A stretch of DNA of 64,000 nucleotides from Sipunculus nudus. Taxonomy: Eukaryota > Annelida > Sipuncula > Golfingiida > Sipunculidae. The notes beneath the pieces are model-generated. The model did no database searches. It was not told the DNA's origin and saw nothing but the letters and a program-made list of their open reading frames with translations. Where the stretch lies: assembly GCA_026874595.1 (NCBI GenBank), contig CM049319.1:6042601-6106600 (forward strand), given 5' to 3'. Positions 61,883 to 64,000 of this stretch are shown here, one piece after another. Positions within the stretch are counted from its first letter, which is position 1. Every line of letters begins with the position of its first letter. Both the position numbers and the translations under genes were made by a program.

Positions 61883-62382
61883 AGGGGCCCAATCACCTAT
61901 AAAGCCTGTTGAGTAAACAAGAAAAATATATTCTTCCCTTTAAAATAAATCTGTACCTGCCAAAATATTGCCTTGAAACCGTTTGCTTACTCCTGTTTAC
62001 GAGAGTTAAAACAGTGAACCGGGCGCGATCGCATGTGTCAACATAAACACAGTGCGTCGGGGCCGTGTGCTACGCGGAGCCACAACACGTTTCAATCAGG
62101 ATATGCCCAAACTGTCTTGGCCAAAAAAAAAAATAATACATGTTCCCACTGGCTGAAATCCCTCGTGTTGTCCCTCTTTATCGGACCTCCGGTCACGCGG
62201 CCTTGTTATGGTAAACAGACTGTGTTTACCAAGACGCAGGGCTATAACAAGGTGTTAAACAGTCGTATGCGAGGAAATGAGACTGAGTGCTCGATTGGTT
62301 TTGCTGGGAAACTTTTGTAAAAAGCAAAACTGAACTGATAGTGTGAAAGGATTGGAATAATATTGCTCCTGATTATGTCCCT
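61883..62382 (+). mobile_element. TTAA-flanked MITE, piggyBac-like candidate
   Basis: TTAA lies at 61,879-61,882 and at 62,383-62,386. Ends AGGGGCCCAATCA and, reversed, AGGGACATAATCA are inverted with three mismatches in 13. The 500-bp interior is GC-richer than its surroundings and has an open frame of 95 codons with no recognisable transposase feature. TTAA target plus inverted ends suggests piggyBac; short ends keep this tentative. Confidence 0.5.
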
Positions 62383-62462
62383 TTAATTGCCGTAATAACA
62401 TATATGATACTCATTATGATACATGTACGTTCATATACCCGATGAACTATCAGGCATTATAT

Positions 62463-62593
62463 TAGGGCTGGGTATCGGTCCGCCTCATCCTGTACAATAC
62501 GTATTGCGATACAGTTAATTCGATACCGATACGTGTTGACGATACGTTTCATTTCTCTTTGTTTATCATTTCTTAATAAAAGCTCTGTTTCTT

Positions 62594-62595
<2 letters not shown>
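62463..62595 (+). mobile_element. GGGCTGGGTATCGG-type DNA transposon fragment
   Basis: TAGGGCTGGGTATCGGTCC followed by ATACGTATTGCGATACAG, CGATACCGATACG and GACGATACG. Repeated GATAC motifs after AGGGCTGGGTATCG are typical of a common animal non-autonomous element (probably hAT). It ends at the adjoining TA run, and no right terminus was found. Confidence 0.5.

Positions 62596-62596
<1 letters not shown>

Positions 62597-62651
<55 letters not shown>
62597..62651. repeat. (TA)n microsatellite
   Basis: About 55 bp of TA. Confidence 0.95.
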
Positions 62652-62653
<2 letters not shown>

Positions 62654-62805
62654 TTGTAATATTCTACATATTCCATATGCTATGCACATAAGTTGAACAG
62701 CTTAAGCTTGATATTGAATGCATAACCAGACCAGTTGATCTTAATTATCCAAATCTATCTAGTTAAAACTTACAAAATCTCGATCTTCTTTGAGCCCTTT
62801 GCATC

Positions 62806-62822
62806 CCCCCCCCCCCCCCCCC
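62806..62822. repeat. Poly-C tract
   Basis: About 17 C. Confidence 0.9.
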
Positions 62823-62925
62823 GCACAAACAGTTTTATTGCATTTGATGGGAAAGATCATAGGCTGTATTTTTTGTGTTATGTAATTACACAGTTTTGTA
62901 TATTTCTGTGAATATGAATCCATTA

Positions 62926-62927
<2 letters not shown>

Positions 62928-62979
<52 letters not shown>
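62928..62979. repeat. (GA)n microsatellite
   Basis: About 52 bp of GA; a shorter GA run follows at 63,118-63,132. Confidence 0.95.
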
Positions 62980-62986
<7 letters not shown>

Positions 62987-63132
62987 TATTCGACATAAAA
63001 GTAAAGCATCCATACAAAATATATTCAGTATGTCAATATTTGTGTTTTTATTATGTCTGGAGACTGTTGTTAAGGATTTTAATCCGCTGACACAACAGCC
63101 CCCTGTGCATGAAACATGGAGAGAGAGAGAGA

Positions 63133-63854
63133 AACTGTACATAAATATGGAGGTTAAATGATTATATATTCTTAATATTTGAGACTATATGATTTAATGA
63201 GGAAATTTGTAAAAAAACTAGGAAGATTCACAACTTGAATTACTGAAATTATAGTTTGTTATTGAATAAATCAATTTTTTTTATGGCTTAGACTAATTTA
63301 TGTTACAGATGTTACAGTTTATCTGAAGGCATTTGTCTTTATAATAATTTATAAAATGTTGTTTGATGTAGCAAATCAAACCTTGAAGACTATGAGTGAA
63401 GATTTTGTCAACAATGATTTAGTCGGTTTCATTTATGACTTTTGGTGTTATGTTTCTCAGACAGCTGTCTGCTATCTTAGGTCTGATTTTATTTGTAACA
63501 AGGGTATCTTGTGCATGTCATGTTCGTGTGTCATGATTCTTGCTGAAAAATTAAATGTTTGTAAATATTTTGGTAGTGTTTCATGGCAGTAATTATATTA
63601 AAATTTTAATATATTTAGTCTGAAGATGTCATTAATTTTAAGGATTATTAATGATGAAAAAACTGGTTCAATGTGGGTATTGTATTTGCTAATTGTGATA
63701 ATTCTTATGGCCTTTTTTTAGTTAGTCAATCTCCTGTGTGAACAGAATTTGTCCCCAGGCTTTAACCATTTATTTTACGTCTGATGTGAAAAATGGGAGT
63801 TTCAAGTAACCGATGACTGGCTGCGTAAACAAAAAAAATAGAAAAAATGAAATA
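63133..63854. other. Intergenic DNA
   Basis: AT-rich; a 78-codon frame at 63,356-63,592 has no recognisable domain. Confidence 0.4.
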
Positions 63855-64000
63855 CAGTGAAACCCCTCTGGGGCGGACAGTCACGCACCAGAGGGGTTCG
63901 GACCCAGGAGGTCCGGCTGCGGCAACATGTCGGAGACCCAAGTATGGGACTTTATCAACCATAAAACCGGTATTTTCACTTTAATATGTAACCTTAAATA
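63855..64000 (+). mobile_element. Start of a pogo-like MITE, possibly cut by the window end
   Basis: TA-CAGTGAAACCCCTCTGGGGCGGAC resembles the left end of pogo/Tigger-like MITEs. AACCCCTCTGG (63,861-63,871) and CCAGAGGGGTT (63,888-63,898) form a perfect 11-bp hairpin. The right terminus is not in the window. Confidence 0.5.

Overview
This is eukaryotic DNA, most likely from a mollusc (bivalve or gastropod) or another lophotrochozoan. The window is AT-rich and gene-poor. It is full of long AT, GA and AAT microsatellites, poly-G/C runs, short terminal-inverted-repeat elements and tandem satellites. The only convincing protein-coding gene has a metazoan N-terminal RASSF architecture. The taxon is inferred from repeat style and this one gene; no species marker is present.

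Layout. 1-13,021: intergenic or upstream DNA with microsatellites, two small minisatellites (7.1 and 7.85 kb), scattered CRE and NRF1-like palindromes, and a MITE-like repeat near 11 kb. 13,043-about 15,090: the RASSF9/RASSF10-like gene, whose 580-codon frame (13,060-14,802) is uninterrupted and is preceded by a good splice acceptor. 17.7-18.2 kb: a decayed LINE reverse-transcriptase fragment. 21.1-21.8 kb: a degenerate purine-rich minisatellite. 22.3-22.9 kb: a dispersed repeat carrying nuclear-receptor half-sites. 25.9-29.05 kb: two adjacent satellites (periods of about 280 and 340 bp) sharing a perfect GGTGGCGCCACC palindrome. 30.26-30.81 kb: a hAT-like element with a pogo-like MITE nested inside it. 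33-36 kb: further MITE-like elements. 36.4-44.4 kb: an 8-kb satellite of 26-bp units, interrupted by an ACTCGAG-rich insertion and organised into higher-order repeats, two of which are 1,246-bp near-identical copies. 44.5-64 kb: no gene seen; microsatellites, a 57-kb-distant copy of a segment from 1.9-2.3 kb, several MITEs, and a concentration of perfect TGACGTCA sites.

There is one gene, so no multi-gene pathway can be described. The most unusual feature is the 26-bp satellite. Its unit length (2 mod 3) and lack of forward stops make all three forward frames open and encode the same circularly permuted 26-residue peptide repeat. Many units also carry AACAGATGGT, a proneural bHLH E-box. I favour a non-coding satellite with possible bHLH-binding capacity over a protein gene.
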